Origin: Gammaproteobacteria bacterium
GTDB taxonomy: Bacteria; Pseudomonadota; Gammaproteobacteria; GCA-001735895
Direction: 5' to 3'
Length of the DNA: 51,544 nt
Assembly (NCBI GenBank): GCA_022340305.1
Contig: JAJDOF010000073.1
Location: 1 to 51,544, forward strand
The notes beneath the pieces are model-generated. The model was not told where the DNA came from. It worked only from the letters and a program-made list of their open reading frames with translations, and made no database searches. Numbering within the stretch: position 1 is the stretch's first letter; each line of letters opens with the position of its first letter. The position numbers and the translations under genes were made by a program. This document shows, one piece after another, positions 1-8,996 of this stretch.

Positions 1-1833
1 CAGTTGTATCCCCTCCTCATCCCGCCAGCGCCGGTATTGTTGCAGAGCGGTATCGAGTACCCATCGCGTCAGATCGTGGATATATCCGGTTTGTTCAGCG
101 AGACTGATAAACTTGTCCGGTGGCACCATGCCGTACTGTGGGTGTTGCCATCGCACCAGTGCTTCCACCTCGGTAACCATGCCTTTCTTGACGTCCAGCT
201 TCGGCTGGTAGAAAAGCACCAGCTGATTTCCGCCGATGGCATTGTTAAACCCGTTAATCAGTTCCAATCGTTCCACCGCGGTATGAAACATACTCTCGTC
301 GAACTCGAGCTGCGGCAAACCTTTTAGCTCCGCATAGTGCAGCGCCGTGCTCGCCATTTCCAACAGCCTGGTGCCGCTACGGTCGTGTTCCGGGTACCAC
401 GCGACGCCAAACTGGACATTGATATGCACCGAGATATTCTGCAGTTCGAATTCCAGGGCCATGGCTTGCTGAATCGCGTCTATCCGCGCATCCAGCCACC
501 GTCTGTCATCGTCCTTCGCGAGCAGGACAAAACCGTTCCCGCCGACGCTGAATAGCAGCCCCGGTTCACAAATCTCGGCAAGGCGTTCCGCGACGGCCTG
601 GATCACCTTGTCCCCCACATCGTGGCCGAAGCTGTAATTGACGTCCTTGATACGTTGCAATCCAAGGCGAATCAGGGCGAAGGGCGGCGACCCCTGGCTC
701 AGCATCTCCTCCAGGGTCAGATTCAATTGATGCCGGTTTGGCAGGGCGGTCAGCAAGTCATAAAACGCGTGGCGGGAAATAGTGCGCTCGCGACTGACGA
801 CAGCCTTCTTCATCTGGTTGAATTCGCGTGCGAGCTGTCCCAGTTCGTCCTTGTTGAAATACTGGATCGACCGGTCATAGTTGCCGCTGGCAATATCGCG
901 GGCCTGCTCGACCAGGATCTTTACCGGTCGGCCTATACCGGCGGCGATCAGGTAGGCGCCGGTGAGAGAAAGCAACAGTGTCATGGCCGCCAGCAGTGAC
1001 AGATCACGCCAGCGTTCCTGTATCGCCACCAGCAGGTCGGACCGCGCGCCATACATGACGGCAACTATTTGTCGATCTTCCACGAACCCGAGGGTATACA
1101 GGGTTGCAATAACATCGTTGACGAGAATACCTGCCATGACGCGGTCTATCAGTTCGTTTTCGGCGATGACCGGCATCGACGGTGATTCCGGCGCCGAACT
1201 GGCCAGGATCTGCCATGCCGTTTGATTTTTTATCGCGAATGCGGTGATCAGCTCGTTCTGGCTCGCAAACTTGTTTGCCAGGCGCTTGTCGATGCTATAT
1301 CCAAAACCGATCCAGCCAAAAATATGATCGCCACTCTTCAACGGCGAAAAACTCAACTGGTAGATATTACCTTCACGCTCGAACAGGGAACTCGAGCCAG
1401 ACAGCTCGAATTGCGCCATCTTTGGAAAAGGCTGATCTTGCCCGGCCCCGACACGAACCTTATGACCGCCATTCTCGACGGGTGCATTGATCAATTCACC
1501 AACGACGATGCCATCGTTCGACACCGCAATTGCCAGGTCGGCGTCGATACGCTTACGATGATTGTTCAGGGCAACCAGGAAACTGCGGGTATCCTCTTCA
1601 AAAACCTGTTTCAGTCCAAAGTCCTTGGCCGCAGTTTCGGCAAATGCCGCCAGGTAGTAACCACGTTCGGCAAACTGGTTCTTGAAATGGGTCTTGGCCG
1701 ATTCCAGGCGTAATTCGATCTGCTGGTTTTCCTGCGCCTCGGTAGTGAGGTAATTCGAATACAATACGATTACTTGTACAATGACGAGCAGACCGACGAA
1801 GAAAAAGAAAATTTTGTGCTGCAGGCTCTTCAT
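1..1833 (-). CDS. Membrane GGDEF/EAL-domain c-di-GMP signalling protein, C-terminus cut by window edge
   Basis: Translating the minus strand from an ATG at 1833 gives 611 open codons that run off the left edge, so the C-terminus is missing. Order seen: N-terminal membrane segment (about residues 6-26), extracytoplasmic sensor region, second membrane segment (about 285-305), HAMP-like linker, GGDEF domain, then the start of an EAL domain. The GGDEF signature is degenerate, reading GGNGF at residues 431-435, so cyclase activity is unlikely. The EAL signature is intact (E557-A-L, followed by VRW), so the protein probably hydrolyses c-di-GMP, with the GGDEF half perhaps binding GTP. Its start lies 9 nt after the cupredoxin gene stop, implying co-transcription. 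Domain identity is read directly; activity is inferred. Confidence 0.9.
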   Translation of the reverse strand, partial: MKSLQHKIFFFFVGLLVIVQVIVLYSNYLTTEAQENQQIELRLESAKTHFKNQFAERGYYLAAFAETAAKDFGLKQVFEEDTRSFLVALNNHRKRIDADLAIAVSNDGIVVGELINAPVENGGHKVRVGAGQDQPFPKMAQFELSGSSSLFEREGNIYQLSFSPLKSGDHIFGWIGFGYSIDKRLANKFASQNELITAFAIKNQTAWQILASSAPESPSMPVIAENELIDRVMAGILVNDVIATLYTLGFVEDRQIVAVMYGARSDLLVAIQERWRDLSLLAAMTLLLSLTGAYLIAAGIGRPVKILVEQARDIASGNYDRSIQYFNKDELGQLAREFNQMKKAVVSRERTISRHAFYDLLTALPNRHQLNLTLEEMLSQGSPPFALIRLGLQRIKDVNYSFGHDVGDKVIQAVAERLAEICEPGLLFSVGGNGFVLLAKDDDRRWLDARIDAIQQAMALEFELQNISVHINVQFGVAWYPEHDRSGTRLLEMASTALHYAELKGLPQLEFDESMFHTAVERLELINGFNNAIGGNQLVLFYQPKLDVKKGMVTEVEALVRWQHPQYGMVPPDKFISLAEQTGYIHDLTRWVLDTALQQYRRWRDEEGIQL

Positions 1834-1842
1834 CGCTTCGAA

Positions 1843-2526
1843 CTAGTAGCCTTCAAGGAAATCGAAGTTATCGACGCCTTTCTGTCGCGGTATTGCGGCC
1901 AGGCTCTGCCCGAGCTTTAACGATACCGTTTCCAGCGCGGGCAGCGAGACGATTTTTTGTACGCTTTCCCGCACCTGGGGATGCCAGGTTACGATCCGGT
2001 AGCGGCCCGCATCGCCAATCTCGATAACAGTCTGGCCCCGGGCGTTTGTCACCCCATAGTAGGGCGAGTCAACGACCAGCAGGTGGCCACTCATCCAGTC
2101 GTGGATATTGCAACCCATTGCAATCAGACCAGCCTGCTCGATGCCCATTTCCGGGCTGATTTCATGCGCTCTCAGGTTGAACGAAAAACGCTTGTTACCG
2201 GTAACCGAGTAAATGTGGTGGGTGATATCGTCGTGATTCGAGAAAGTTACCGTCGAACCGGCCTGTACCACGCCGATATAAGGTACGAACCCCTTGTTCT
2301 GCTGCAGGATTTCGACCGTGGCATGATGGATCTCCGGGGGCATTTCCCGATCGAGCGCCTCGAGGTAAACCGCGATCCCCTCGATGGCGGCGCCGGCAGG
2401 GTCGCGGACCTCAACCGTGACCGTCTCCGCGAGGGTCGATTGCGCCGTCAGGCAGAACAGGCCCAGGCAAACGAGCCTTAACGCAAACCGGTTGGGTTTG
2501 TATGGAGTGTGCCGCGCGTCAGTCAT
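1843..2526 (-). CDS. Periplasmic cupredoxin-like protein (methylamine-utilization-protein family)
   Basis: 227 aa. A cytoplasmic stub and hydrophobic segment (about 14-33) look like a Sec signal peptide. Residues 35-60 resemble a carboxypeptidase-regulatory-like beta-sandwich, followed by a plastocyanin-type domain. Type 1 copper ligands are visible: His103/His104 in a THHIYS context, Cys139, His142 and Met145 in GCNIHDWMSGH. Proteins of this design are commonly annotated as methylamine utilization proteins, although no methylamine genes are present here. It is the promoter-proximal gene of a two-gene unit with the GGDEF/EAL sensor, so it may deliver copper or redox input to that sensor; this is inference. 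The upstream 725 bp is non-coding and should hold the promoter. Confidence 0.85.
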   Translation of the reverse strand: MTDARHTPYKPNRFALRLVCLGLFCLTAQSTLAETVTVEVRDPAGAAIEGIAVYLEALDREMPPEIHHATVEILQQNKGFVPYIGVVQAGSTVTFSNHDDITHHIYSVTGNKRFSFNLRAHEISPEMGIEQAGLIAMGCNIHDWMSGHLLVVDSPYYGVTNARGQTVIEIGDAGRYRIVTWHPQVRESVQKIVSLPALETVSLKLGQSLAAIPRQKGVDNFDFLEGY

Positions 2527-3251
2527 TAATTTAGTATAGGCGTTGAATGCAAATTTTCCCGTGTATTCCCCGAGCCGAAACAGGCCGTGTGACCAGGAAT
2601 TACGCAGGGCCCGACCGGGCCGGGAGGAGGCGTGTTCGGCGGCGGTTCGGGAATGCAGTCAGGCGGCCCTTTTCACCTGCAAAAAACCTGGCGAGGCTTA
2701 AGCTTCAATCACTACTTGCAGGATAGTTTTTAAACCCAGTTGAAAAACTGCTGATGAACCAGGCCTGTCGAAACGATAGCGTTGAGCTATTGCTGAGAAA
2801 ATGAAATCAGGCGATGTTGGTGCGTCAGTACCTGTTAAACCAGTGCAGTTCAAACGTAGAAATTTCCAGATACCGCAACAGGGGATCTTTCGAGGACAAT
2901 TCGACTAACGGAAAGCCGGATTGCTGGCATTTTGCAGGAAGCCGAGGCTGTAGCACCCGTTCCACAGGTCTGCCGTAATCACGGTGTCGGTCAACATAAC
3001 GACAGGGTAGCACCGGCTTTTTACCAACAGCGGTTTCTTGATAATCTGACAAGTGCCTGGAAAACTCGAGCCATATCGATGATCGAGTCCGCTTGATTAG
3101 GGAGACCCAGTTCCCAATTTGCAGCATTTACGACGCCAGCGGCCGTATTTTCAGCTATATAAGGTCGATCGTTACTGGACCCGACAACAACACCATTGGT
3201 TAACTTCGATACCAGGCGTCAACTCGCGTCCTGGTTGAGGCTGAAACCAAT
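2527..3251. other. Intergenic region, no gene called
   Basis: 725 bp between divergent genes. Short open frames exist on the minus strand (2825-3127, and 3021-3218 without an ATG start), but neither has a ribosome site or a recognisable domain. The promoters of the cupredoxin gene and of the Lcl-domain gene should lie here. I could not pick convincing -35/-10 pairs. Confidence 0.5.
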
Positions 3252-3959
3252 TTGAAAACCATGAAAATCTCTCCTGCGAAATTATTGATCATGCTGGTTT
3301 CTCTGGCCGCTGCAAGCTTCAGCCAGGTGAGCATGGCTGCGACCGATCCCGAATCGCTACCGATTGTTTCCGGCCCCGATTCGACTGCGCTCGAACCAGC
3401 CCTGCCCTCTGCTAGCACGAATACCATCGCTCGTTTTGAACGTCTCGACACCGCCGGCAACAGGATCGACGACAGCGAAGCGTGGTCCTGTGTCGCCGAC
3501 CATCAGACCAACCTGGTCTGGGAAGTCAAGACTGTCGATGGCGGCATACGCGATACCCACCATTCCTACACCTGGTTCGATCCCGAGTCTGGTAATCAGG
3601 CCGGTGTCGAAGACGGTGGACGCTGTAGCGGCGGGGTAAAATGCGATACCCACCATTATCAGGCCAACTTGAACCAGCAACGCCTGTGCGGCTACTCTGA
3701 CTGGCGCCTGCCCGCGCGCGAGGAACTGGAAACCCTGGTCAACTTTCAGGCTGAAAAATCGAGGGCCACCATAGACGAACGCTTCTTTCCGGCCGCAGCG
3801 GCAAGCTGGTACTGGAGCGCCTCATCCAATGACAGCAACCCGGGTTATGCCTGGTATGTACTGTTCAGAAACGGTATTCCCCTGAATGATTTAAAAGCAC
3901 GCCCGAAACATATTCGCCTGGTACGCGGTGGCAAGCTAGCCGTCGCCGACAATCATTGA
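3252..3959 (+). CDS. Exported Lcl/DUF1566-domain protein
   Basis: 235 aa from a TTG at 3252, or 232 aa from an ATG at 3261. GAGG at 3237-3240 is better spaced for the TTG. An N-terminal signal peptide ends near VSMAA. The mature part carries an Lcl C-terminal (DUF1566) domain, recognised from the GYSDWRLPAREEL motif and the aromatic WYWSAS and YAWYVLF strands near the C-terminus. In other bacteria this fold occurs in secreted and surface proteins, including adhesive ones. It lies directly before the pilus operon, separated by 95 nt from the first pilin start, so it could be a pilus-associated or tip protein. That link is positional only. Confidence 0.75.
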   Translation: MKTMKISPAKLLIMLVSLAAASFSQVSMAATDPESLPIVSGPDSTALEPALPSASTNTIARFERLDTAGNRIDDSEAWSCVADHQTNLVWEVKTVDGGIRDTHHSYTWFDPESGNQAGVEDGGRCSGGVKCDTHHYQANLNQQRLCGYSDWRLPAREELETLVNFQAEKSRATIDERFFPAAAASWYWSASSNDSNPGYAWYVLFRNGIPLNDLKARPKHIRLVRGGKLAVADNH

Positions 3960-4054
3960 CCTCGCGCAGCGCACACTCGACCAACGACTGGATAAACGCT
4001 GCAATTTGCGCCGGCTCTCGTATTGCATTTCGAGGATGGGCTATAGTAACGAGT

Positions 4055-4585
4055 ATGTTTAAACGTTCTTCCCTGAATTCATCGCGCTGGCGCCGCTGCA
4101 GCTGGCTGATTCTGTTGTTATCGGCTCAGTCTGGTTCGGTAACGGTACAGGCGGCTTCTGCGGACGCCGTGGTGCTGGCAGAAGTGGTATCGACGCTAAG
4201 CCTGGTCAACCAGGCCGATATGGTGTTTGGCGACATTGCCTCGAGCAATGCGCCCGGAGCCGTGATCCTCAGCCCGGGCGGAACCCGCCTGACCGTCGGT
4301 GGCGCCTTCGTCAGCAGCACCGTTTCCAGCGGGCCCGCGGTGTTTGACGTGGTCGGATTACCGAATGCCGTGTACGCGATCACACTCCCCGTTTCCGTGA
4401 CGCTGAGCGGAGCCAGTGGAAACAGCATGGTCGTGGACAGTTTTACCAGTCAGCCCGCAAATACCGGGTTAACCGATTCGGGCGGACAACAGAACCTCTT
4501 CGTCGGCGGGAGACTTAATGTCAATAGCAACCAGGCGATCGGTGCTTACAGCGGCATCATGACTGTGACGATCGTCTATAATTAA
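4055..4585 (+). CDS. DUF4402 fimbrial subunit-like protein (minor pilin candidate)
   Basis: About 176 aa from the ATG at 4055. An in-frame extension to 3956 exists but overlaps the previous gene and would bury the signal peptide, so the internal ATG is preferred. A basic N-terminus and hydrophobic stretch (LILLLSAQSG) precede a small beta-sandwich with the DUF4402 hallmarks: an FGDIAS strand, a Gly/Thr-rich middle, and a C-terminal GAYSG...VTIVYN strand. The C-terminal aromatic-containing strand is the expected chaperone-binding donor strand. It has the same architecture as the next gene and is followed 147 nt later by it. Likely a pilus subunit exported to the surface; subunit rank is inferred. 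Confidence 0.8.
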   Translation: MFKRSSLNSSRWRRCSWLILLLSAQSGSVTVQAASADAVVLAEVVSTLSLVNQADMVFGDIASSNAPGAVILSPGGTRLTVGGAFVSSTVSSGPAVFDVVGLPNAVYAITLPVSVTLSGASGNSMVVDSFTSQPANTGLTDSGGQQNLFVGGRLNVNSNQAIGAYSGIMTVTIVYN

Positions 4586-4731
4586 CAAAAAAGGTTCTGC
4601 GGGTCGCTTGCAGTCGGCCATTCAACGTCTACACTCACTTTTACAACTATTGATTCAGCTCCAAAAAGTAATTAGTGCAGCGTGATGTTAGTCACGAATT
4701 AAGACAACACCTGATTAAAAAGGAAACCATA

Positions 4732-5259
4732 ATGAAGATGAACAAAAAATTACTGATGCTAGGCGCAACATTTGCGATAGTCGTCCAATTTGATACCATC
4801 GCGATGGCTGCTAATGTCGACGGCAGCGCGACTGTCGAGATTGTTGAACCGCTTACAATCACCGAGTCAAACGGCTTGAACTTCGGCAAGATAGCTTCGG
4901 GTACAACCTCCGGTACGATTAATGTGAATACCGCCGGAACAGTGACCAAAACCGCCGGTCCCGCTGACTTACAAGTTGTTGACGCTGCCGGCTCTGCCGG
5001 AGTCTTCGCTATTGCCGGTGAACCATCCCTGCTTTTCACAGTGACTGTCCCCGCAAGCACTTCTCTGAGCCCTACCGGCACTTCTGGCGGCGCCCCTATG
5101 AATGTCACTCTCGCTAGCGATGCCACTACGATTAACGCTGCGGGTTTAGATGGCTTGGGCGATGCTACCCTGACGGTCACTGGTGACCTGGCTGTTGGTG
5201 CTAATCAAGCCGCTGATACCTATTCTGGCATTTACAACGTAACTGTCTTTTACCAATGA
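4732..5259 (+). CDS. DUF4402 fimbrial subunit (probable major pilin)
   Basis: 175 aa. The ATG at 4732 is set by an AGGA at 4721-4724 with normal spacing; a GTG at 4675 is in frame but has no such site. A signal peptide ends near TIAMA. The mature domain shows the DUF4402 pattern (LNFGKIASG, then a C-terminal DTYSGIYNVTVFYQ strand). It is rich in Ala, Thr and Gly and free of cysteine, typical of an abundant structural pilin. A strong intrinsic terminator follows (5303-5336), which would give this transcript a separate, higher level than the chaperone and usher downstream. Its role as major subunit is inferred from that arrangement and from composition. Confidence 0.85.
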   Translation: MKMNKKLLMLGATFAIVVQFDTIAMAANVDGSATVEIVEPLTITESNGLNFGKIASGTTSGTINVNTAGTVTKTAGPADLQVVDAAGSAGVFAIAGEPSLLFTVTVPASTSLSPTGTSGGAPMNVTLASDATTINAAGLDGLGDATLTVTGDLAVGANQAADTYSGIYNVTVFYQ

Positions 5260-5302
5260 GGGTAGTTTAGCGACACTCGCACTCGACTCGATGCGGCTAA
5301 AC

Positions 5303-5336
5303 AGGGACAATCACACGCTGATTGTCCCTTTTTTTT
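5303..5336 (+). terminator. Intrinsic terminator after the pilin gene
   Basis: A perfect 11-bp inverted repeat (AGGGACAATCA at 5303-5313 with its complement at 5319-5329) encloses a 5-nt loop and is followed by a run of T to 5336. It sits between the pilin stop (5259) and the chaperone start (5360), inside the same-strand operon. Confidence 0.9.
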
Positions 5337-5359
5337 CGTACTCCCAGGATACGCGATCA

Positions 5360-6205
5360 ATGAAAAATTTTCTGAGTAAAACGCTGGTCGCATTATTGCT
5401 GCTCACCGGACTGTCCAGCAACCTGCAGGCAGCGGGTAATTTGATGGTGACCCCGACTCGCATCGTGTTCGAACAGCGCGACCGCAGCGCCCAGATCACG
5501 CTGATAAACCAGAGCGACAAAACGAGCAGTTACCGAATTTCTTTTGTGCGTCAATACATGACCGAAGACGGCCAATTTCTCCCGGTGGAGGAAGGTGAGC
5601 CTGGACTGTTTTCCGATCCCATGATCCGCTTCTCGCCGCGCCAGGTCAGTTTACCGCCGGGCCAGTCGCAAGTGATTCGGCTGGCGCTGCGCAGGCCTTC
5701 TGATATGGCCGATGGCGAGTACCGCTCGCACATGCTGTTCCAGGCATTACCCGAGCCCTCGTCCACCAATGTCGAGGCACTAACCCAACAGAAACCCGAG
5801 GGAATTAGCATTGAACTGGTGCCGATCGTCGGTATTTCGATCCCCGTTATCGTCCGCCACGGCGACTTGCATAGCGCCGTAACATTGAGCAATGCCAGGA
5901 TCGTATCGGGCAGTGAATCCGGTAGTGTTGCCAAAGTCTCGGTTGATATCAATCGCGACGGCAATAGCTCGGCCTACGGTGATTTCAGGGTAACCTTTAC
6001 ACCTGAAGGCGCTGCGCCGATTGTTATCGCGCAGGTCAATGGTGTTGCGGTTTATGCCGATATGCCATCGCGACGTCTCCAAATGCGACTGAATTTGCCC
6101 ACCGATCTCAAACTCGAAAACGGCGAAGTCGACTTCGTGTTTCTCGAATCCGGTGCTGATGAGAAATCCGGCCTCCTGGCTCGAACCCTCATTATCCTGA
6201 ACTAA
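5360..6205 (+). CDS. Periplasmic PapD-like pilus assembly chaperone
   Basis: 281 aa from the ATG at 5360 (AGGA at 5346-5349). The frame extends upstream to 5291, but that would run through the terminator, so the ATG is chosen. A signal peptide ends at NLQAA. The first domain begins with VTPTRIVFEQRDR and contains the FSPRQVSLPPGQSQVIRL strand, which matches the conserved G1 donor strand and core of PapD-type chaperones. The second domain is the beta-sandwich ending in a hydrophobic tail. Such chaperones fold pilins by donor-strand complementation and hand them to the usher encoded next. Clients should be the three DUF4402 proteins of this operon. Confidence 0.88.
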   Translation: MKNFLSKTLVALLLLTGLSSNLQAAGNLMVTPTRIVFEQRDRSAQITLINQSDKTSSYRISFVRQYMTEDGQFLPVEEGEPGLFSDPMIRFSPRQVSLPPGQSQVIRLALRRPSDMADGEYRSHMLFQALPEPSSTNVEALTQQKPEGISIELVPIVGISIPVIVRHGDLHSAVTLSNARIVSGSESGSVAKVSVDINRDGNSSAYGDFRVTFTPEGAAPIVIAQVNGVAVYADMPSRRLQMRLNLPTDLKLENGEVDFVFLESGADEKSGLLARTLIILN

Positions 6206-6228
6206 ATAGATGCCTGGCAAAGCGTCCG

Positions 6229-8889
6229 GTGAACTGCAACACAGCAAGTTTTTGGGCACGTTTGGGCCAACTGATTTTTCTATTTCTACTGCCGGTCTCA
6301 ACGATATCCAGCGCGCAAACTGCCGACTCCGATGGTCAGAGTAGCTGGATACCACGCGATCAGGACCTGCGGATTTTCGAGGTTCGCGTCAAGCAATATA
6401 TCTTCGAGGATGTCGTTACCGCTTATCAGTTCGAAGACATCGTGCTGCTGCCGCTGGGCGGGATCAGCGAGTTGCTGCAAATCGCAATTGAAGTCAGGCC
6501 CGGAGAAGCATCGGGCTTTATCATAAAGGAGGATCGCAGTTTCTTTCTCGATACTTCTCGAGCGCAAATTACCTTGCGGGGAGAAATCGAAAAATACGAT
6601 CGTGACAGGGTCCACGTGCTGTTCGACGATATTTATGTCGACTCCAATTTGCTCGGCAAATGGCTGGACATGTCCTTCGATGTCGATTTATTTTCCTCGC
6701 GCATCGGCGTGCGCTCGGAGCTTCCCCTGCCGTTTCTACAACGCCTGGAGCGCGAAAAGCGCATTGCCCAGGGCCTATCTCGACTCAATCAGAACCAGGA
6801 AGAATATCCGCGCCTTTACGAGCCCTATCAAAACTGGGACACGCCCTTTGTCGACCAGACTGTGCGCCTGAGTCGGCGCAAAACCGAGGCCGGGGACACC
6901 ATCGTCAATTACGACTATTCAACCTATGCCACGGCGGATTTGGCAAAGCATGAGGCATCACTGTATTTTTCCGGCAACGATGATGATCCAGCCGACGAGT
7001 TCAGGCTGAAGCTGGGGCGTAAGGATCCGGAAGGTGGCCTGCTCGGTGCAATGGATGCAACCGAGTACGCCTTTGGCCACCTGGCCGAGCCCCGCATCGC
7101 ACTGATCAATCAGCCGAGCTCGATAGAGCCCGGGGTGACGGTCAGTAGTGCGCCGCTCGGCCGGCAAAGCGAGTTCGACCGCCATCGCTTCATTGGCGAC
7201 CTGTTGCCCGGCTGGGAAGTGGAGCTGTATCGCAATAATGTGTTAATCGGTTACCAGGCAGAGCCGGTCAATGGCCAGTACGACTTCCAGGATGTACCGC
7301 TGCTACTGGGTAACAACTATTTTCGACTCGAGTTTTACGGCCCGCAGGGTCAAAACCGCAGCGAGGAAACCCGATTCGACCTGAACCAGTCGCTGACTCG
7401 ACCGGGCGAACAGCACTACCGTGCAACTGTAACCGATGACGAGATCGACGGAAGTCGTGCAGTTCTGCAGTATGACGCCGGTATCGCGAAACGTTTATCC
7501 CTCACCGTCAACCTGGCCAGTATTCCACTCGACGATATCGACGAACGCAGACAGCATAACTACCTGAATGCGGGGCTGAGAACCTACTGGGATAGTTTCT
7601 ATCTGACCTTCGATGTCATCGATGACACGGAAAGCGGCGCTGCTTTCGAATTCAGCATGCAAACACGTTTCAACGACATCATTCTGGGTATTACCGAAAC
7701 ATCGTTAAATGATTTTTTCAGCGAAGAGTTCCGCCCCACCGATGTCGAACTGTCACGTCGCAGCAAGTACCGCCTCGACGCCGCGATACCGCCCGGTGTG
7801 CTGCCGCGTATTCCAATCAGTTTCGAGTACACGCGAGATGAGTACGCTAATGGCGGGAATTTGACAAGACTGGAAAACCTGCTTTCTGTCAATGCACGCG
7901 GCGTCGCAATCAGCAACCTGCTCACGCACCAGGAAATCACAAACCAGGATCCGATCACCACCGGTTCATTGCAGCTGAGCTCCAACTACTCGGATATTCG
8001 CCTGCGCGGCTCGGTTAATTACGAGCTGGACCCCGACAATGAGCTGACCAATGTGTTACTGACCGCCGATCCGGGGCAGATTGGCGTCTATCGAATGTCG
8101 GTTGGCCTGAATCACTCGCTGCAAGACGATTTGACCGAGTATAGCGTCAGTGCCAATAAATCGAGTGGGCGCTATAACCTGAGCGTGGGCGCGCGCTATA
8201 ACACCGACGCTGAAATAACCCTGGAAGCGAGCCTGTCGGTCGGGTTCGGGCGCGAGCCCCGGCGCAAGGACTGGAGCACCGACGCGCGCACTCTGGCGAG
8301 CAACGGCAGCGTTTCCTCGCGGGTATTCCTCGATACCAACCAGGACGGGATTTATAACGCTAATGACGAACCGATGCCGGATATTGGTTTCCGCGTGGGT
8401 GGTGGCTTCAATAACCTGCGCACGGATGAAGATGGTATTGCCTTTCTGACCGGGTTGCCGGTGCACCAGCCGATGAGCATCACGATCGCGCCGGAAACGA
8501 TCACTGACCCGCTGTGGACCGTCGCACTCGACGGGGTGAGTGTCGTACCGCGTCCGGGGCACGCTATCCAGCTCGATTTCCCGATTTTTGTCAGTGGCGA
8601 GATTGATGGCACAGTTTATGTCGAACGCGATGGCAGGCAATTCGGCGCAGGACGAGTCATCATCGAACTGCTGGACGCCGATGATCGCGTCGTCAGAACC
8701 GCCTCCACGGCCTACGACGGTTTCTATGTCATGAGTAAAATCCCATTTGGGGAATACCGGTTGCGAGTTTCCGACAAACAACAGATCGATCTGGGGCAGG
8801 TGACGAAGACAATCGATAACCTCTCGATCAACAACGAGTCGTTGTTTAAGAGCGGTCTCGATTTCATTTTGCGCGAGGCCAAACCCTGA
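6229..8889 (+). CDS. Outer-membrane usher-like protein with C-terminal Cna-B/SdrD-like domains
   Basis: 886 aa from a GTG at 6229; the upstream ATG at 6210 is out of frame. A signal peptide ends near ISSAQ. Residues 35-190 form an N-terminal beta-rich domain, followed by a long beta-barrel-like region (about 210-690) with usher-type features such as RYRNN-like plug strands (ELYRNNVLIGYQ) and repeated amphipathic strands. From about residue 695 two small beta-sandwich modules follow: one contains a calcium-loop-like DTNQDGIYNANDE, the other resembles a carboxypeptidase-regulatory domain (YDGFYVMSKIPFGEYRL). Position between chaperone and terminal subunit supports secretion and polymerisation of the DUF4402 pilins. 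The sequence is divergent from PapC/FimD, so the usher call rests partly on context. Confidence 0.78.
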   Translation: MNCNTASFWARLGQLIFLFLLPVSTISSAQTADSDGQSSWIPRDQDLRIFEVRVKQYIFEDVVTAYQFEDIVLLPLGGISELLQIAIEVRPGEASGFIIKEDRSFFLDTSRAQITLRGEIEKYDRDRVHVLFDDIYVDSNLLGKWLDMSFDVDLFSSRIGVRSELPLPFLQRLEREKRIAQGLSRLNQNQEEYPRLYEPYQNWDTPFVDQTVRLSRRKTEAGDTIVNYDYSTYATADLAKHEASLYFSGNDDDPADEFRLKLGRKDPEGGLLGAMDATEYAFGHLAEPRIALINQPSSIEPGVTVSSAPLGRQSEFDRHRFIGDLLPGWEVELYRNNVLIGYQAEPVNGQYDFQDVPLLLGNNYFRLEFYGPQGQNRSEETRFDLNQSLTRPGEQHYRATVTDDEIDGSRAVLQYDAGIAKRLSLTVNLASIPLDDIDERRQHNYLNAGLRTYWDSFYLTFDVIDDTESGAAFEFSMQTRFNDIILGITETSLNDFFSEEFRPTDVELSRRSKYRLDAAIPPGVLPRIPISFEYTRDEYANGGNLTRLENLLSVNARGVAISNLLTHQEITNQDPITTGSLQLSSNYSDIRLRGSVNYELDPDNELTNVLLTADPGQIGVYRMSVGLNHSLQDDLTEYSVSANKSSGRYNLSVGARYNTDAEITLEASLSVGFGREPRRKDWSTDARTLASNGSVSSRVFLDTNQDGIYNANDEPMPDIGFRVGGGFNNLRTDEDGIAFLTGLPVHQPMSITIAPETITDPLWTVALDGVSVVPRPGHAIQLDFPIFVSGEIDGTVYVERDGRQFGAGRVIIELLDADDRVVRTASTAYDGFYVMSKIPFGEYRLRVSDKQQIDLGQVTKTIDNLSINNESLFKSGLDFILREAKP

Positions 8890-8996
8890 TTTCCGAAAAA
8901 GTGTCTACCAATCCGGGGCGCATGAGGTGTCACCAATATGGATTTCGTGAATTCCGACCGCGAACAGCACAGGTTGGCAGGCTATACTCTGTTGTC

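Noticed and set aside
2825-3127. 100-codon minus-strand frame
   Set aside because: No ribosome site, odd composition, no domain and no partner; probably a chance frame in non-coding DNA.
3021-3218. 65-codon minus-strand frame with protein-like composition (begins after a TGA, no ATG)
   Set aside because: No proper start or ribosome site, and a frame of this length is expected by chance; listed because the amino acids looked coding-like.
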